A stretch of DNA of 64,000 nt, taken from Rotaria macrura. Taxonomy: Eukaryota > Rotifera > Eurotatoria > Philodinida > Philodinidae. The stretch's first letter is position 1. Each line of letters opens with the position of its first letter. Shown one piece after another: positions 1 to 13,271 of this stretch. Location: the NCBI GenBank assembly GCA_900239685.1, contig OENT01000495.1:42712-106711 (forward strand), read 5' to 3'. The position numbers were made by a program, and so were the translations under genes. The notes beneath the pieces were generated by a model. It had not been told where the DNA came from. It did no database searches and saw only the letters and a list, made by a program, of their open reading frames with translations.

Positions 1-307
1 TTTGGTTTGGGAATTTTAAATGGTAAGTAAGCTGAATATTTTCGCTCACGATCAATTTATCTATTCTTGTTTTAGATAAAACGGTCGCCAAAAATGAAAC
101 ACACTTCTTGTGTTTGGAAATTGCAACTAGTTGGAATGTGAAAAACAACGAACTGATACATATTGGGTAGTGAGCTTAGTGAGTAATGTTTTAATACTAT
201 TGAGGCCAAACTTCAGATGCGTGGAAGTTCGTATCAGTGCATTGTGGAAAGACTTGGTACTCCGCTGTATCTTCGGAAATATTTTCAATGTTGATCGAGA
301 CAGTGCC

Positions 308-668
308 CAAGTAGACAAAAATTTGGAATAACTCATTTACACACTGAATCGAGAATCGTGATTGCCAGTCATTGACGCTCATTTTAATGACGCATGAGAT
401 GTATCCTTTGTGTAAAATTTTCATGTCAGAGTTTGAAAGCTATCGAAAATTTCAGTTTTCAGTGTTAAAACGCGCTGTTATTCTTGAATTTCAAGAACAG
501 GCCGTTTTGGCATTCAAAACTGTAGTTTTCGGGCGTTTTCACACTTTGAAATAAAGCATTTTCACACAGAACACATCTCATGCGTCATTATAATGAGCGT
601 TAATGAGTCACAATCACGGTTCCCGATTAAGAGTGTAAATGCGTTATTCCAAATTTTCGTCCGCTTGA
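308..668. repeat. Foldback (inverted-repeat) element
   Basis: Two imperfect inverted arms of about 115-120 bp (roughly 308-430 and 556-668) flank a loop of about 125 bp. Both arms contain AAATTTGGAATAA and GACGCATGAGATG in opposite orientation. The small ORFs that overlap here on both strands only reflect the palindrome. I see no transposase and no clear target-site duplication. This is probably a MITE-like foldback. Confidence 0.7.
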
Positions 669-969
669 GTTTAGTTCGAAACCTTTTCGTACGAAACTTT
701 ATTTTATCATTTTGCGAAGCGGTTTGCTGCCGAACCCGTGTTTTTCCTGAACCTCTAAAGGATCTTCCCGTGTGCCCGGTGGAAGATTCTTTAAAAGCTC
801 GGTAGAACACCTTCTTTTTTTAGAGTGCACGCGACACACAAATAGGATGGATCGAACTGGTTAAAACCTGGACAAAATAAGCATGAAAGGGATGAAATCT
901 GTTGAACTAGGAAATTCATGTTCAAGATTAGTATACTTTCATTGATTAGCTTCTGTTAAATTTTCAGTA
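669..969. other. Non-coding spacer with a MITE end
   Basis: No gene is visible. Near 808-826 there is a terminus-like string (AACACCTTCTTTTTTTAGAG) that resembles the ends of the TA-flanked MITEs elsewhere in the window (31076 and 47988). It is probably the right end of a decayed copy. Confidence 0.4.
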
Positions 970-1559
970 CACTGAAAGAAAAAAAGGTGCCACACGAAAC
1001 CCTAAAGGGTTCCGATTTTCGCAACGAAATCGAAACCCTTTGAGGTTTCGTAAAAAGTCTTGATATTTAATAGCTGATAGCGAGCCCTTCATACTTAGAG
1101 TTCTTGAAAATTCATAATTCAACTTTGAATGTAAGTTTCCCCGAACGCTATGCTTCATTGCGGAAGTAATTCTCCACCAGCATTCAATGCTAAAACCTCT
1201 CACTCTCTAAAAAAAGAGCTGGGTCCTGTGAAAACCTGTAGAAAAGTAAGAGCAAATTACTGTATCCTATAGCGAGTCACATGATATCGCTGTAACATTG
1301 TAGCAATATTTCGATCACAAACTTCCCCACGTTTTTTCCATGATTTGTGCCGCTTCTTGCGGAAAGACACACTAACTTACTCGGAACTGACTAGAAACAA
1401 TCAGGAAAGCTTGTGGCCAGGAGACTACTTCCATGTTCCAGCGACGCCTTGTGTGTTCCTGCAGAATATCGCAATTTTCAGGCTTTTCTTCCGCTAGTTC
1501 CTTCAGGTTCCGATGGGCGAAAAGATCGGCATTGGATGTTTGATCTAAATAGAAAAAAA

Positions 1560-1582
1560 NNNNNNNNNNNNNNNNNNNNNNN
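1560..1582. other. Assembly gap (23 Ns)
   Basis: A run of 23 undetermined bases inside the TA-flanked element. Single Ns also occur at 13021, 23802, 26598, 31262 and 55507. The one at 23802 changes the reading frame of NRPS gene 1. Confidence 0.99.
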
Positions 1583-2159
1583 CTATTGTAACTTCTATAA
1601 TCGAACTCACCATTATTATTTGTTCAGCTAGCAAATGATCTAAATACAAATGGAATATTTCAGCAGGTTGCACGTTTTAGAATCGAACTCATCATTATTA
1701 TCTGCCTATCTGACAACTGATCTAGCTGGAAATGGAATATTTCATCAAGTAATGACTAACGTTTCCGTTACTAGTTACCCGGCAACGGTATCGGAGCGGC
1801 GAAATCAACGACTCCTCCAATAATCAGGAAATCACGTTGTCACGAAAAAAACGAGATTCTTAAAAGTTTGAGTAAAGCAAGTCGGGCTCAGAGAATCTGA
1901 TACAGGAATTTTTATTCTTTTCACTTTTACTCTTCTTTTTTAAAAACCTATCACTGAATGCAGAAACAAGTTTCGTGAGAAAAAAAATAATTTCAATGAA
2001 ACGCTTCAACTTTTTGTGGATAGAAATGTTTTTCTCGAAAAATATGAACTGAAAATCATGAAAATAAGGACTTCACAATTGGATTCAGCGAGCCTGGTAT
2101 ACTTTGTCGAACTTTATAGAATTTCGTAATTTTTCTTAAAACCTTTTTTGATGCTTATT

Positions 2160-2300
2160 GGAGGTGTGGTTCAACCGGTTACTCCGTTACCGAGTAACTC
2201 GTAGCGGCCCGTTTCCGTAAGTACGTAAATGGTAACGGACAACTTACCAGCTGCTTGGAAACTTAACGACTTGCTAGGGTAACTTCTTAACTCTAATTCT
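2160..2300. repeat. GTTAC-word MITE nested in the TA element
   Basis: A stretch of about 140 bp in which GTTAC/GTAAC recurs many times on both strands. The same insert sits at the same place in the second copy of the host element (about 59390-59530), so it was inserted before that element was copied. The flanks GATGCTTA and GAAGCATA could be an eroded 8-bp duplication (6 of 8 match). Confidence 0.55.
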
Positions 2301-2555
2301 ACACGAAGCATACTTACAAAACATTTTGTATACGAAACTCAGAAGAGTTTTTGACCAAACTTCAGGGGTAACGCAAATTTCAAAGGGTTCAGGACGAAAC
2401 ATTTTTATTTTTGAAAACTCTAAAGAATTTTACAAAACCTTGGATATTGCTAAAACCCTTACAGGTTTCGTATTATCCTACAGACACTTATATAGTTTAG
2501 TAAAACTTGACGAAACGTTAGAGGTTTCGTGTGACACCTTATTTTTTTCAGTGTA

Positions 2556-3424
2556 TAGTTCAGTATTGACCTTTTTAACAATTTTAAATAAATAAATGTT
2601 TGGTAAGTATGGGTACCATAGGCTGATACCACAAAGGCATTATCTGGTAATATTTTAATGCACGAATTGCAACTTTGACGATTCATCGGATTTAAATCAC
2701 TTTTCATTAATCCATGGTCTAACGGTAAGTAAATTGTGCCTTTAATAATATCGGACAAATACAGTATTGATACGTATTGTCGATCAAGCCGAATTTTTAT
2801 CATGGATAACAGCAGAAAAATCCTCAATTTTCTAACGAAATGAATGTTATCTTGGAAAAATAATTATACTTATTTTTCTGAAATGAAGTCAAGGCCTCTT
2901 ACTGTTGTTGTCGCTATTAAACAAAATGCTGCTGGGTGTTGGTTTAATTTATAAGTTGGTACCGAAGCGAAAAATTCACTGGGTAACCACAGAACACAAA
3001 GATGTTTGCAATCTCCAACTGAATACAACGAATATGAATAAAGTAGGTTCTCTTTTAATACTTCGAAAATAATAACAAATTACTATCCGTTTAAAAATTT
3101 AAGATGTATGACCATTATCAAATAACTTTTCATAGGAAGAAGTTAGCGGGACGACAGGTTGCACTGCATAAAAGCTAAGATCTAAACGAATCAGTACCTT
3201 CTAAATGCTTCTTGGCATGCAACGGACCAATCAGATGCATTGTTCATGAATATTTAAGATATGATATTTTTAGAGCTTTCTAAATTCATGCTGAGTTGGA
3301 TCTGATAGTTGGATAGAAAAACCTCTTCTCTTTCGATCTACACCTAGACTATTTTTTTAGGTGGTTCCATTCAAGAACTGTCAGGATTTTCGTGAGACCC
3401 ATGATTACCGCTATTTAACTTTCA
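2556..3424. other. No feature seen
   Basis: AT-rich DNA without a supported gene. The short ORFs have no recognisable similarity. Confidence 0.5.
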
Positions 3425-3687
3425 ATCGCCTGGAAAGCCGTCCTAGGTGAGCTTATTTGCCATGTTGAGTCGAATGATGATATTAGTTTTTGGATTTGAA
3501 ATTATCCTACGTTTTTTTCCAGAACTTTCTAAAATGTATTTGTATATTTCGTGTAACGTATCATATGAGACTAAACGTAAAAATTCTCTAAATAAAGCTG
3601 CAAAAGAATTTCAAATCCAAAAATCAATGTCAACATTTTACTCAGCATGCTGAATCATTCCACCTAGAATGAATTTCCTGGTGATTA
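3425..3687. repeat. Foldback MITE
   Basis: Inverted arms of about 80 bp (3425-3507 and 3605-3687) share CTAGGTG and TTTTTGGATTTGAAATT in opposite orientation around a loop of about 100 bp. A short ORF across it is a by-product. The family is unknown. Confidence 0.65.
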
Positions 3688-6600
3688 AAGGTAGTCGAGA
3701 GAAGTTACCAGTTACATTTTCCAGATAACGTCTTAAAAGAACGAATTGTGATTTTCCCTGACTCAATATTTTCAAAAGAATACTTTTTGAGTTTCAAAAC
3801 TACCGGTTCCCAAGTAACTCTTAACATTTTTAGATAATGCATTGAAAATATTCGATCAAAAGAGGCCACAAGACATCGTTTTAAGTAGCTATCAGGAAAA
3901 AATAAGTGGTAACGTAACAGTTTGGTAGCGATAATCTCACACCCACAATCATATGTGATAACTCAGAAACAAATGCACCTTTTACTTTTAATTTTTTCTT
4001 AATGCATCACTAGTTTTCTGAGTTTCTTCGGGGTATGCTTTGGAAGTATCATCAGGCTTCGCGAATTTCATTGGTAACCGAATTTTATTTGGTGAATTGT
4101 GGATATCCTGCAAAAAAACAGAACGACAGGTAGAAATCAAAATATGATATGAATAACTGTAAGCCGTTACAGACATATACAGTGGAACAGCCTCATTTTC
4201 AGATAGGCTCAACTTGAACCTACCGAAGTATTTACTAATCCTGTGTAAGAGAGGCTTGAACCTACCTGGCCCTGATGACTACATCATCAAAACATGCCAA
4301 AGAAGCCCAATCAATACCTTAATGAATAACAGTTGATAGTAGAGAAAAAAGGATTGATTAGGTAATGATATAATATCTTCGAGAAGAAGTTGAAAGATAG
4401 CTGATAATATTAAAGTACTATATCGAATTGAGTCTATTAAAATATGCTTCAGATCTTTCAAAATTGGTTGAACCAGCCCGAACCTTGTATATTTACTTTT
4501 CCGACGGAGAAGCATTTATGTAAAGCAAATTATTTTAAATTATTTATTTCGCTTGTTGTCAGCAATCGTTCTATAGTTGCATTTTTTATTTTAGTCATAT
4601 ATGTTGATGATTTTATAAAGGAAATTGATCGTCAAGATGCGGATGATAATCTGATTGGATTAATTTACAATATATTCATATAACTGCAATTGTGTTTCCA
4701 GAGCTCAATATTAAAATAATCAATACTACTATATAATTTATATCTTATTTCAAGGAATAAGCTGATCTTTATTCAAAAGAAAAATTAACTAAAAGTGGAA
4801 CAGCAGTAGTTTATTCTATAATTTTTTCGGTCTTTCATATGTTTTCATTAAAGCTTCGCTTTTAATATCTTTATTTTACTTTATCAGATGCTACAATCAA
4901 ACAACTTAGTCATCGCACAGCAAATGCGGCATGATTCATATGCAATTATAGTGTCTCAGCACATAATGGCATATATTATTCAAGTAAGATTTATGAACTC
5001 TACCAGATGTAACTGTAGAACAGGATGATTCTAGTTTTCTGTTCTGACATACATCGCTGGTATAGAGACGATTTTCAGATTTCGAATTGAGTATCAAAGA
5101 AATAGAATTACTCTTACTCGTGATTAGACTTACAGTAAACTCAAACCAAATTGTTTGGGATTCTAATTGGAATTCAGATTCAGGAGTATTCGTAGATTGA
5201 GACTGGATTTAACTATGCGAATCTTTATCCGATTATAATCCATTTTTATTGATTAGTCAGTGATTAATGAATAGCTTATTATAATTTCTTTTGTGGATTA
5301 TTACGATTTGGCAATCACTTGTAGATTCAGAAGGATTTTTTGTGTAGTTGAAAAGGATCTGTTGAATTTGATTTAAATAGAGGTACTGCACAATTTGTTG
5401 AATCATATAATTTCTATGGTTGAGTTATTTTCCTTATCAGACACGAACAGCAGTACTAGCAGCATGAGATTTTAGAAATAAATGTTAGAAATGAAGTCAT
5501 AGACACACTCGAGGATCAAGTACTGTTTGAGAAAATGAAGTTCAAATAGGTTAGAAGATCTCTTCTCTTGAGAAGATCAATCTTTTACAGTAAGCTTGTA
5601 TGGTTATTGAATGAAATTAGCGCTAAATTTTAGTACAATGCGTAGCATAAGTATAGATCATATTTGCTTGTGGTCGGATCAAATTATGAATTTCGAGTGA
5701 TAAAGTTCGTGGTCGAATCAAATATGAAACAGCAGATTTTCTCGCATTAGAGCAGAATAATAAGTGTTTAGCCCAAGTACAAATTTTCATAGCCCTACTA
5801 AGGAACTACTAGATTAAGGGTTTATTAGGGTAAGCGGGTGTGATAATAAGAAGTATTTGTGACTACTACAAAAAGGGTTTATTATTTTATGCTCGCAAGT
5901 AGATTACTCGGCAGCTCCAGATTAAAGGAAAAATCGATCTGAAATTCAGCACATTTCCAAATATTCTAAATGCGCAAAAGCAGTTCTGTTGCTTAACATT
6001 ATGGTGGGAGAAAATAAAAATTTACATCGGACCTTGAACTATGAATTTGAAGCCTATCTTTGGATTCATGAGTCTGCATTTCTGAAATTGATCAGAACGG
6101 CACTCAGTTTTTAGGCCTTATTTTGTGTTTCTTTTTAAATAATTGATTCTGAAACAATATTGTCTATTGTATAGATGGAGAAAAAGATGTATCCGACTCT
6201 CCTATTTCAATTGGTGGACACTCCAGATCGCTAATCATTACCGTTCTCGAAATATTTGTATTACTGCCATCCATATTTGATTCTGAAGCCACCAATAGTG
6301 GATATATAATCACTTAATTGTAAAGCCTTTTCTTTTGTTGATATATAAGCACTACTGGATTTTGCAATGGAGCCGAGAAAAAAACATTATTGATTCTTGA
6401 ATTTACTTGAAAATGATAATAGTTTCGACAAAATTAATAGGTGAAGTAAAGTAGGTATCCCTTTGAACATGATAATCATCATCTTTATAAACACATCATC
6501 CTCACGAATCATAAATAGTCTCAGTATTTTCTTTAGTACACTAAAGCATGAAAAGAATAGACAAATATGTTTCCAATATACATGCCAGAGTCTTTAAATA

Positions 6601-7441
6601 TTCTGAGGTATTTTAAAAGAACTAGCAGTAATAAAACCATCATTCTCAAAACTGTATAGCTTGTATTAAAGACAAAGACAACTAAATGACTCTCCAGGGA
6701 ATATCAGACTTGTCACTTTCAATATGATGACATAAAACTAATTGACCTAGATAATGAGAAGTCGCCGATCGATTCACCTGATGCTTAACGATTAAACACT
6801 TCTGACTAATAACTTCGCCTAAATATCATTTACTAGTTCTTGACACTTAGTCTCTTGTCAAGATACGGTCTCTATCGATGCGGAGCCTAATTTTTGCAAG
6901 AACTCATTTATTACATTCTAGTCTACTGCATTTCTGCAATTGTTCTTTGAAGTCTAAAAAAACCAGGACCACTTTTCAGTCAGCTACTGAAAACACACGT
7001 GTATCGTGATTAGGTGAGAGAAGTTATTGTTACGCTACCAAATTATTAATAACTTCCCACCTCTAAGCATGATCGAAAGAGTTCAATCGTATGAAGTTAA
7101 GAAAGCTAAATCACTCTAGATATCATTGGAAGAAACATCCTTTGAGAATATACCATTGCTAACACAATGAAATTAGACATAATAGATTAAGCAGTCTCAC
7201 TGGCATTAGATCATCGTGCTTTACCCAGAACGGCTGTTATTTCACGAGTCAAATGATAGGAACTGATGATGATCAAAATAGGTTATCTATACGAATTTAT
7301 TTTATTTTATTTCTCATTGTTAAAATGATGTTCATGTTTTTATCAGATATATTTTTTATCTTCAGATTTCTCTAATTTTTGCATCACATTTTTATCCAGA
7401 TTTTATATTCTGTAACAGTCGAATAAAACGTGTCTACAATC
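3688..7441. other. Gene-free AT-rich stretch upstream of NRPS gene 1
   Basis: About 3.7 kb with frequent stops in all frames and no recognisable protein or RNA. It presumably holds the promoter and 5' region of the NRPS gene, but I see no convincing core-promoter motif. No other repeat was found by eye. Confidence 0.5.
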
Positions 7442-9008
7442 ATGGAAATTGCATTGCTTCAGAAGATACAAGAGCAACAGCTGACGTCAAGCTCGTCTGC
7501 GTTTACCATCAAGGCTGCTGAATGCTCGCAGAGCATTGCCTCTTTTGCTCAGCAGCGTATCTGGTTGGATGAGCAAGAGCATCAAGGTCTGACGACATCA
7601 CCAGCTGTGAACAATCTTCTTTTGCCTTTAATCATCAAGGATGGATCAATTTCGATTGAACGCATTCGTTCAGCTATTTTTGCTGTTCTTAAGCGACACG
7701 CGGTTCTAAGAACAGCAATTTACTTTGATGAAGAGCAAGACCAACTCAAGCAAGAAGTGCAACCGGTTACGGCTGATAAAGGTTATTCTTTTCAACTAAC
7801 AAAAAATGTCCAGTTCTTAGATGAAATTGACACGCTGCTCAAAAATGAATCTGCCATGAATTTTGCACAGCTCGATCGTGGAGTAGTCGTCCGTTGTCAT
7901 TTGGTCAAGAGAGGTTCGGATAAAAACAGAGAGTATCTGTACCCTAACGATCTCATGGTTTTTATATTTCATCGGATTGCCTTTGATTACAACTGCACCG
8001 GTCCATTTATTGCAGCTTTCACGAAAGCATATGATCGAATCGAGCCTCGTGGCACAAGTTTACAATACATTGATTTTACTTTGTATGAACAAATGCAAGT
8101 AGTCAATGAAGTCCAAGAATCAATAATAAATCATGCTCGGCAGTTTTGGAAGAAATTGATGCTGGGTTACCATTCACATGCCATGTGTCCACTATCGATG
8201 GCAACTGCATCGAAAATAAAAATGCGTCCTGGTCGAGATCATAGTGTCAGATTCGAAATCGATTCGAGTGTAGTAGAAACTCAAATGGAGTTTGCATGCT
8301 TACATGATATGTCAATGTTTCACCTGGGATTAGCATGCTATTATGTTTTCATTTATGAGCTTAACAATGGTAGCATTAGTGATTTATGTGTGGCTTGTCC
8401 AACAGAGAATCGCCCGCTGATCGAGATGAAATCAATAATTGGAGTGTTTGCCAATTTATTACCACATCGCATCAATTTGGATTCAACTTCTTCTTTTACC
8501 ACTTTCGTTCAACAAATTCGTAGTTTATGTATTGAGATTCGTGAGCATGCTGAATTACCATATCAGCAGATTATGAGTGGCACTAATGACTGTCACTCAT
8601 CAAAGATTCCCTTTCATTTTCAATACGAATCAATCAGTGTCTCGTCGAAAAAAGCGTTATCATTTGAATCAAAAACAAAGGATGCAACACTGAGTTTATA
8701 TACCGATCGGGCTTGGTTTCAAGGCATCAATTCCATCAGCCGTGATCTTACTCTTGTGATGATTCACAATCATCATGAACGATCAACTCATTGTGTTTTT
8801 GAAGGTTCCATTGATTATTACAACGACAACAGATTATTCGACATGAGTAAGCAGTTCCAGAATCTTCTTTTACGTCTGTTTCCGAAGAAAACAGCATCTA
8901 TTGGATTTGATCCGACTCTTCAACCAATAGCAAATCTTGTTCTTCTGTCATTGAACGTTGAAAATTCTTCGGAAGTCCTTCAAAAGCAATCAAGTTTGAA
9001 CGAAATAA
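7442..9008 (+). CDS. NRPS gene 1, exon 1: N-terminal condensation domain (C1)
   Basis: This exon starts the larger NRPS. The first in-frame ATG is at 7442. After a Ser/Thr-rich leader of about 35 residues the protein reads as a condensation (C) domain, which normally forms the peptide bond between carrier-bound amino acids. Visible landmarks are SFAQQRIWLDE (C1 core), RHAVLRT (C2 core) and, near residue 177, HRIAFDY in place of the catalytic HHxxxDG. The second His is Arg and the Gly is Tyr. Late motifs include IIGVFANLLPHRI and LPYQQI. Lacking the catalytic His, it may be inactive or act as an N-terminal docking or starter domain. The exon ends at a good donor (A|GTAAGT). Splicing to 12709 keeps the frame (phase 1). 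An undetected upstream exon cannot be excluded. Confidence 0.85.
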
Positions 9009-9294
9009 GTAAGTGTTGTGAGGTTCTCCTTTATCTTTTTCTCCTGTCCACGTGTTATACGTTACCTGAATGATAATGCTTAGTATATTTAGTTTGCATA
9101 GATTAGAGAACTCGCGTCTTAACTTACTTAAGGACTTCGACTGACACAGTGTGGAGAAGATGAATCGATATAATATTGTTCAGTGCTGTTGATTTCGAAC
9201 TTTTAACAATGAAAACTACTAACATATCTTCTTCAAAGCTTCTTTGACTACCACACTTTAACTACTAATACTGAGGAAAAAATGAAAATCATGT

Positions 9295-9350
9295 ATATAT
9301 ATACAGAGAGAGAGAGAGAGAGAGGGAAAGAAAAAAGAAAGAGAGGAAGA
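9295..9350. repeat. TA/GA microsatellite
   Basis: A short (TA)n tract runs directly into a (GA)n tract and then a purine-rich GAAAGA stretch. Confidence 0.9.
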
Positions 9351-10839
9351 TCGTAGACCACTTCATAGATGACCATGGCGAGTAATAAACAAAAGACACT
9401 ACACCTGAACGTTAGCTGCGACCAAGTGTCACCTGCCGACACTAACCTGAGTCATTGAACAACAGGAGGCCTATCAAATCGTCTGATTTGATCAAAAGAT
9501 TCTTGACTTTTTTGCTTTTCCATTGATGAAAAGATTTCCTGATTTTCATTTCTGGCAATTTCGATTTTAGCAACAACAGGAATCGAAAAAAAGCATATTT
9601 ACAAGACAAAAATAGCTGCCACAATTAGAAGCCATAATCCTTTAGCTCATCAAATTCATAGTGAAACTGGGTTTAATTCATAAAAATAAGTTCGCAGACA
9701 TCTTGACTGTGCCTGTTTCGAATATCTTTTGCAAGTCAAGGTTCAATCATCAAAGACATTTTACTATGACAAAAGAAGTTGAAACAGAAACTGTCTTATC
9801 CGTGGCCCACTGAAAATTTGAATCATCAGGGATTCGAGTTTTAAATAATTTCACAATTATTCCCTAAAGGCACAAGAATTACCGAAGAGAACTTTCCTAG
9901 CGAAAAACAAAATTACGTTGTCTAAATCTTGAGAAATAAGCTTCAGATGGTATTGTTTGCATTCCTGATATGTCTTCGTTTTAATTTTATTCATATCATT
10001 AGAAAGTGATTATCCTTACTGTCTGTTTATTAGCAACTGAACAGATACGAGAATACCAGTACAAGAAAATATATTCGATTAGAGAGTTATCTGATAACCG
10101 ATGATCCGAAAGGGATTAAAAATACATTTGCTTTCATTTTTCACCTATTTAAAATGGCTAGCATATATTTGAAAGTTCAGGGCTAGAGACACAGCATTGC
10201 GCTATTTTCTGAATATGGAATCAACATTTTTTTAGGGCTTCTGATTAAGGAATGATGAATCGAAATTTTAGAAGCTTGCCCATTAAATTTGAATGAGCTT
10301 CGATGCACTAAAACTTATTGCAAATACAGCTGGTGAAAAGGCATAGGTTTCTCCATATTTTTCTATAGCCGTCATTATAATTTACTAAAAGTAATTCGTT
10401 GACAGTGCGAATTCTGATTAGGGATACCGTGTCAATTTTAGATCATTTTCGCAATTTCTATGTAGGCAAGACTTGCTATTTGAGTTCAATCATTTAAAAG
10501 TGATTGTTTTGAAATTATTGCTTCATAATTATATCACTTTGTGGAGAACAAACTCATGTTCCATTGCATATAAAAATCGTTAATACGATGTTTGCGTACC
10601 TACGTCCCCTAGAAAACCTCTTAAGTTCTCACTCTGATGATAGAAAAAGTGCATTGAAAATACATACTTCATCGAGTGTTGCAAAGTTAGATATGAACCA
10701 TATTCTCACGTGGGTTTTTCTTTATATGATTGCTCGGAGACTAATTTTTGGTTCTACAATGTGACGCATTACAAGTAGAAACCCTTATGATTGCTTGGCA
10801 TCAGATAACGTGTATCGTACGATGCGAGTAATACACCAT

Positions 10840-11160
10840 AGTTACGCTCAGCTGCGAAGCACTTAAAAAAGTATTCTTTTTCTGGGAAACCGACATGAAA
10901 GGGTTTCTGAACTTTGGGAAACCTAAATGAGGTTCCAAGGGCAACTCGGAAACTCTGTCAGAGTTTTTCAAAGAGAAAAATTGATTTCCGAATCTGAGAA
11001 ACGGATTTTGTGAAACCCGATCTAAAAGGAGTGTTGAAGTACACAGGGTAGAAATTTGCATCCTCCTGCAGACCATGACACGCGGTCTATAATAGCGTCG
11101 CAGACCGTGGCAAACGGGTTCCACAGGGTCACAGTCGTGATAAGCGGTCTCTAGAAACAA
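10840..11160. repeat. GGGAAACC-word repeat with a GACCGTG-word tail
   Basis: The word GGAAACC and variants recurs through 10880-11020, as in the palindromic MITE at 31076. It is followed by a block with repeated AGACCRTG/CGCGGTC (11065-11155). The junction string TTGAAGT-N6-GGGTAGAAATTT (11034-11058) recurs near 46068-46092, so this is an interspersed family. No ends or target duplication could be fixed. Confidence 0.5.
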
Positions 11161-12708
11161 TGATGAACTGTGGGAGAGTTTATTAATATAAAATTATTGG
11201 TCGTATATCATTAAGATCTTATTAGAATAGATGAAATACGCCTTCATTGAATTTCTAAACCACTAAGTAAAGAGTTGTTAACTACCATACCACAAGATAG
11301 ATTTATTAAACGAAACCGTTTCTCGATAATTAGTAGCTACAGTTGCATGTTGCTTCACACATTTTCAATCTCATAAAGACTTCGTTAACAGTTTTTTTCT
11401 CGTAAACACTATTTGGTCTACGATTTCATTACTGTCGGAAGCGAATTAAAGTTTACTGAGTTGCTTCGAGAACCTCATTTTGGCTTCCGAACGTTTGGAA
11501 ATCATTTAGGTCGGTTTTACGAAAAAGAATAGCTTTTAAAGTGTGCAGTCGTGAGAAAAGAGGCGATATGGTTTCTGTCTATTTACTTTGTGATCACTGA
11601 TTAATCTCAAATGAATATTCTCAAGGAAATGAATCTTTAGCACTTTTCGATGGCTTTTCTAGAGTGTTGTAAATAAAGCACCAGAAATACGGCTTCATTC
11701 ATGTTCACTCGATTTTGTCCTGGTTAGGGTGTATTCCTATCATCGCCAAAAGAATAATCAAAGTTTTTCGATCCCCAAGTCTTTCTGAAATCGGAATAAG
11801 AAACGCTGCAAAAACCATAACATCGTTCAATTCTTTAATATGCACTACTCTTCTGATCACTATTTTGAGGCTTTCTGGTGAATGAAAACTTGTAAAAGGT
11901 ATTGTTTTCCCATAGAAGTAGATAAATTTGCAAATGTATGTTTGAGATACTTAGACATACATCTGATTACGTCTCTCTTTTCTTTGTTTCAAGTGTAAAT
12001 AATTATTTGAATTACTCACTTGATAAAGAACTGTGCTGAAATTTTGCAACAGTGACCGTTTTGCTTGTTTTAGAAAGGATTGTCTGATATTTTCCTTTTG
12101 TAGTCAGATTTAAAAAATCTCCACTTTGTACAGGATATTAAAGAAAAATCTCTTAATCTTTCTCCTGATTAAGTCTCCTCATAAAATCCTGATTTCTAAA
12201 ATTTCGATTTCGGATTCTGAACAAGAACTACTTAGGAGTTCTTATTTGGCACCTTTAATCGAAGAGTATCTTCTTAATATTTTCAAGTAAGCTAAACAGA
12301 AAGATTCGAGATCAAAATCAAAGATGTGTACTTAGGAATGATCAAAAACCAACTCGTACATTGAAATTCATGCATGAAAAGTGTGCATAAGGAAATGAAA
12401 TGATGCTTTTCTAGTTTTCTGGAATAACTCATAAAATTATGCTAAATCCTGAGGAAGTTTTAGTGTCTTTCGTTGTATGTTTGAGTTCGAACAACGAGTT
12501 GATGCATAATTATTCATCATTTACCTACATAGAGAAATATATCTCTGCTTGAGGATCTGTCAGGTCAAGTATATCACAAGCTCCTGTTCTTATATAGCAA
12601 TGTTCCTATTGGTCTTTCTTTGACATAAATTAGAAGAAAGAAAAAATTGCAAGAGCTAATATCTCACTAAAGGAGAGAAGACAAATTCGGTCTATTTCTT
12701 TTTCTTAG

Positions 12709-13271
12709 ATCTGATGCATTCGAAAAATAAAGAAACAGAAGAAATGGCTTATTCATCTAGTGGAACTAAATACATTCATCAGAGTTTCATCAAAACAAGT
12801 CTCATGGAAGATGGGCGAAAGTTAGCCGTTGTTCTTGATCAGCAATCATTAACTTATTCCGAATTACGTTATTACACACAGCAGCTTTCCCTGAATTTTA
12901 TTCAAAAATATGAAACTCAACATCAGCAAATAATTTGTCAATGTGTCGAACGATCAATTGAAATGGTAATTGGTATGATTGCAATTATGATGTGTGGTGG
13001 TATATATTGTCCCCTAAGTCNAAATGATCCAACAAAGAGACTTTTCACTTTGATGGAGCAAGTGCATTCACAGCTTGTCCTCGTTCATGGTCAAACAAAG
13101 TCAAAATTTATTTCTGTGGACAACAATGTACTAGGCGTCAATATTGAAAGTGAACTAAGCCATGAAGCATTTAGTGATAATGATTTCACGATACTTTCAA
13201 ATGTGCCGAGTAAAACTAACGATGTTAGTCATGTTATATTTACAAGTGGTTCCACCGGGATTCCTAAAACT
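12709..13271 (+). CDS. NRPS gene 1, exon 2: first half of adenylation domain A1
   Basis: This exon continues the C1 exon into adenylation domain A1, which activates an amino acid as its acyl-AMP. Core motifs in order are LTYSELR (A1), MMCGGIYCPLS (A2) and IFTSGSTGIPK (A3, ATP-binding loop). The acceptor at 12707-12708 follows a T-rich tract. The ATG at 12714 is internal and need not be a start. The exon ends after PKT at a GTGAGT donor, phase 0. NRPS gene 2 has an intron at the same residue, after PKA. An ambiguous N at 13021 falls in the conserved Pro of CPLSP and does not shift the frame. Confidence 0.85.

Larger units (their letters stand above)
970..2553. mobile_element. TA-flanked non-autonomous DNA transposon
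   Basis: The left end (CACTGAAAG, then an A-run, GGTGCCACACGAAACC) and the reverse complement of the right end (CACTGAAAAAAATAAGGTG, then TCACACGAAACC) are terminal inverted repeats. A TA dinucleotide sits directly outside both ends (968-969 and 2554-2555), as in Tc1/mariner-type insertions. Inside, the word GAAACC is repeated near both ends. No transposase ORF is present. The element contains the assembly gap and a nested GTTAC-word repeat. Its right 650 bp recurs at 59140-59785. Confidence 0.72.
9009..12708 (+). other. Large intron 1 of NRPS gene 1
   Basis: A 3.7-kb interval between the C1 exon and the start of A1, bounded by GTAAGT and a pyrimidine-rich TTTTTCTTAG. Its ends are in matching phase. 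It carries a microsatellite and a GGAAACC-word repeat but no coding sequence. Neighbouring introns in the same gene are about 60 bp (27116) and 139 bp (28634), so this one has probably been enlarged by insertions. Confidence 0.7.

Noticed and set aside
2459..2827. 122-residue ORF on the minus strand
   Set aside because: It overlaps the terminal repeat of the TA-flanked element and has no recognisable similarity.
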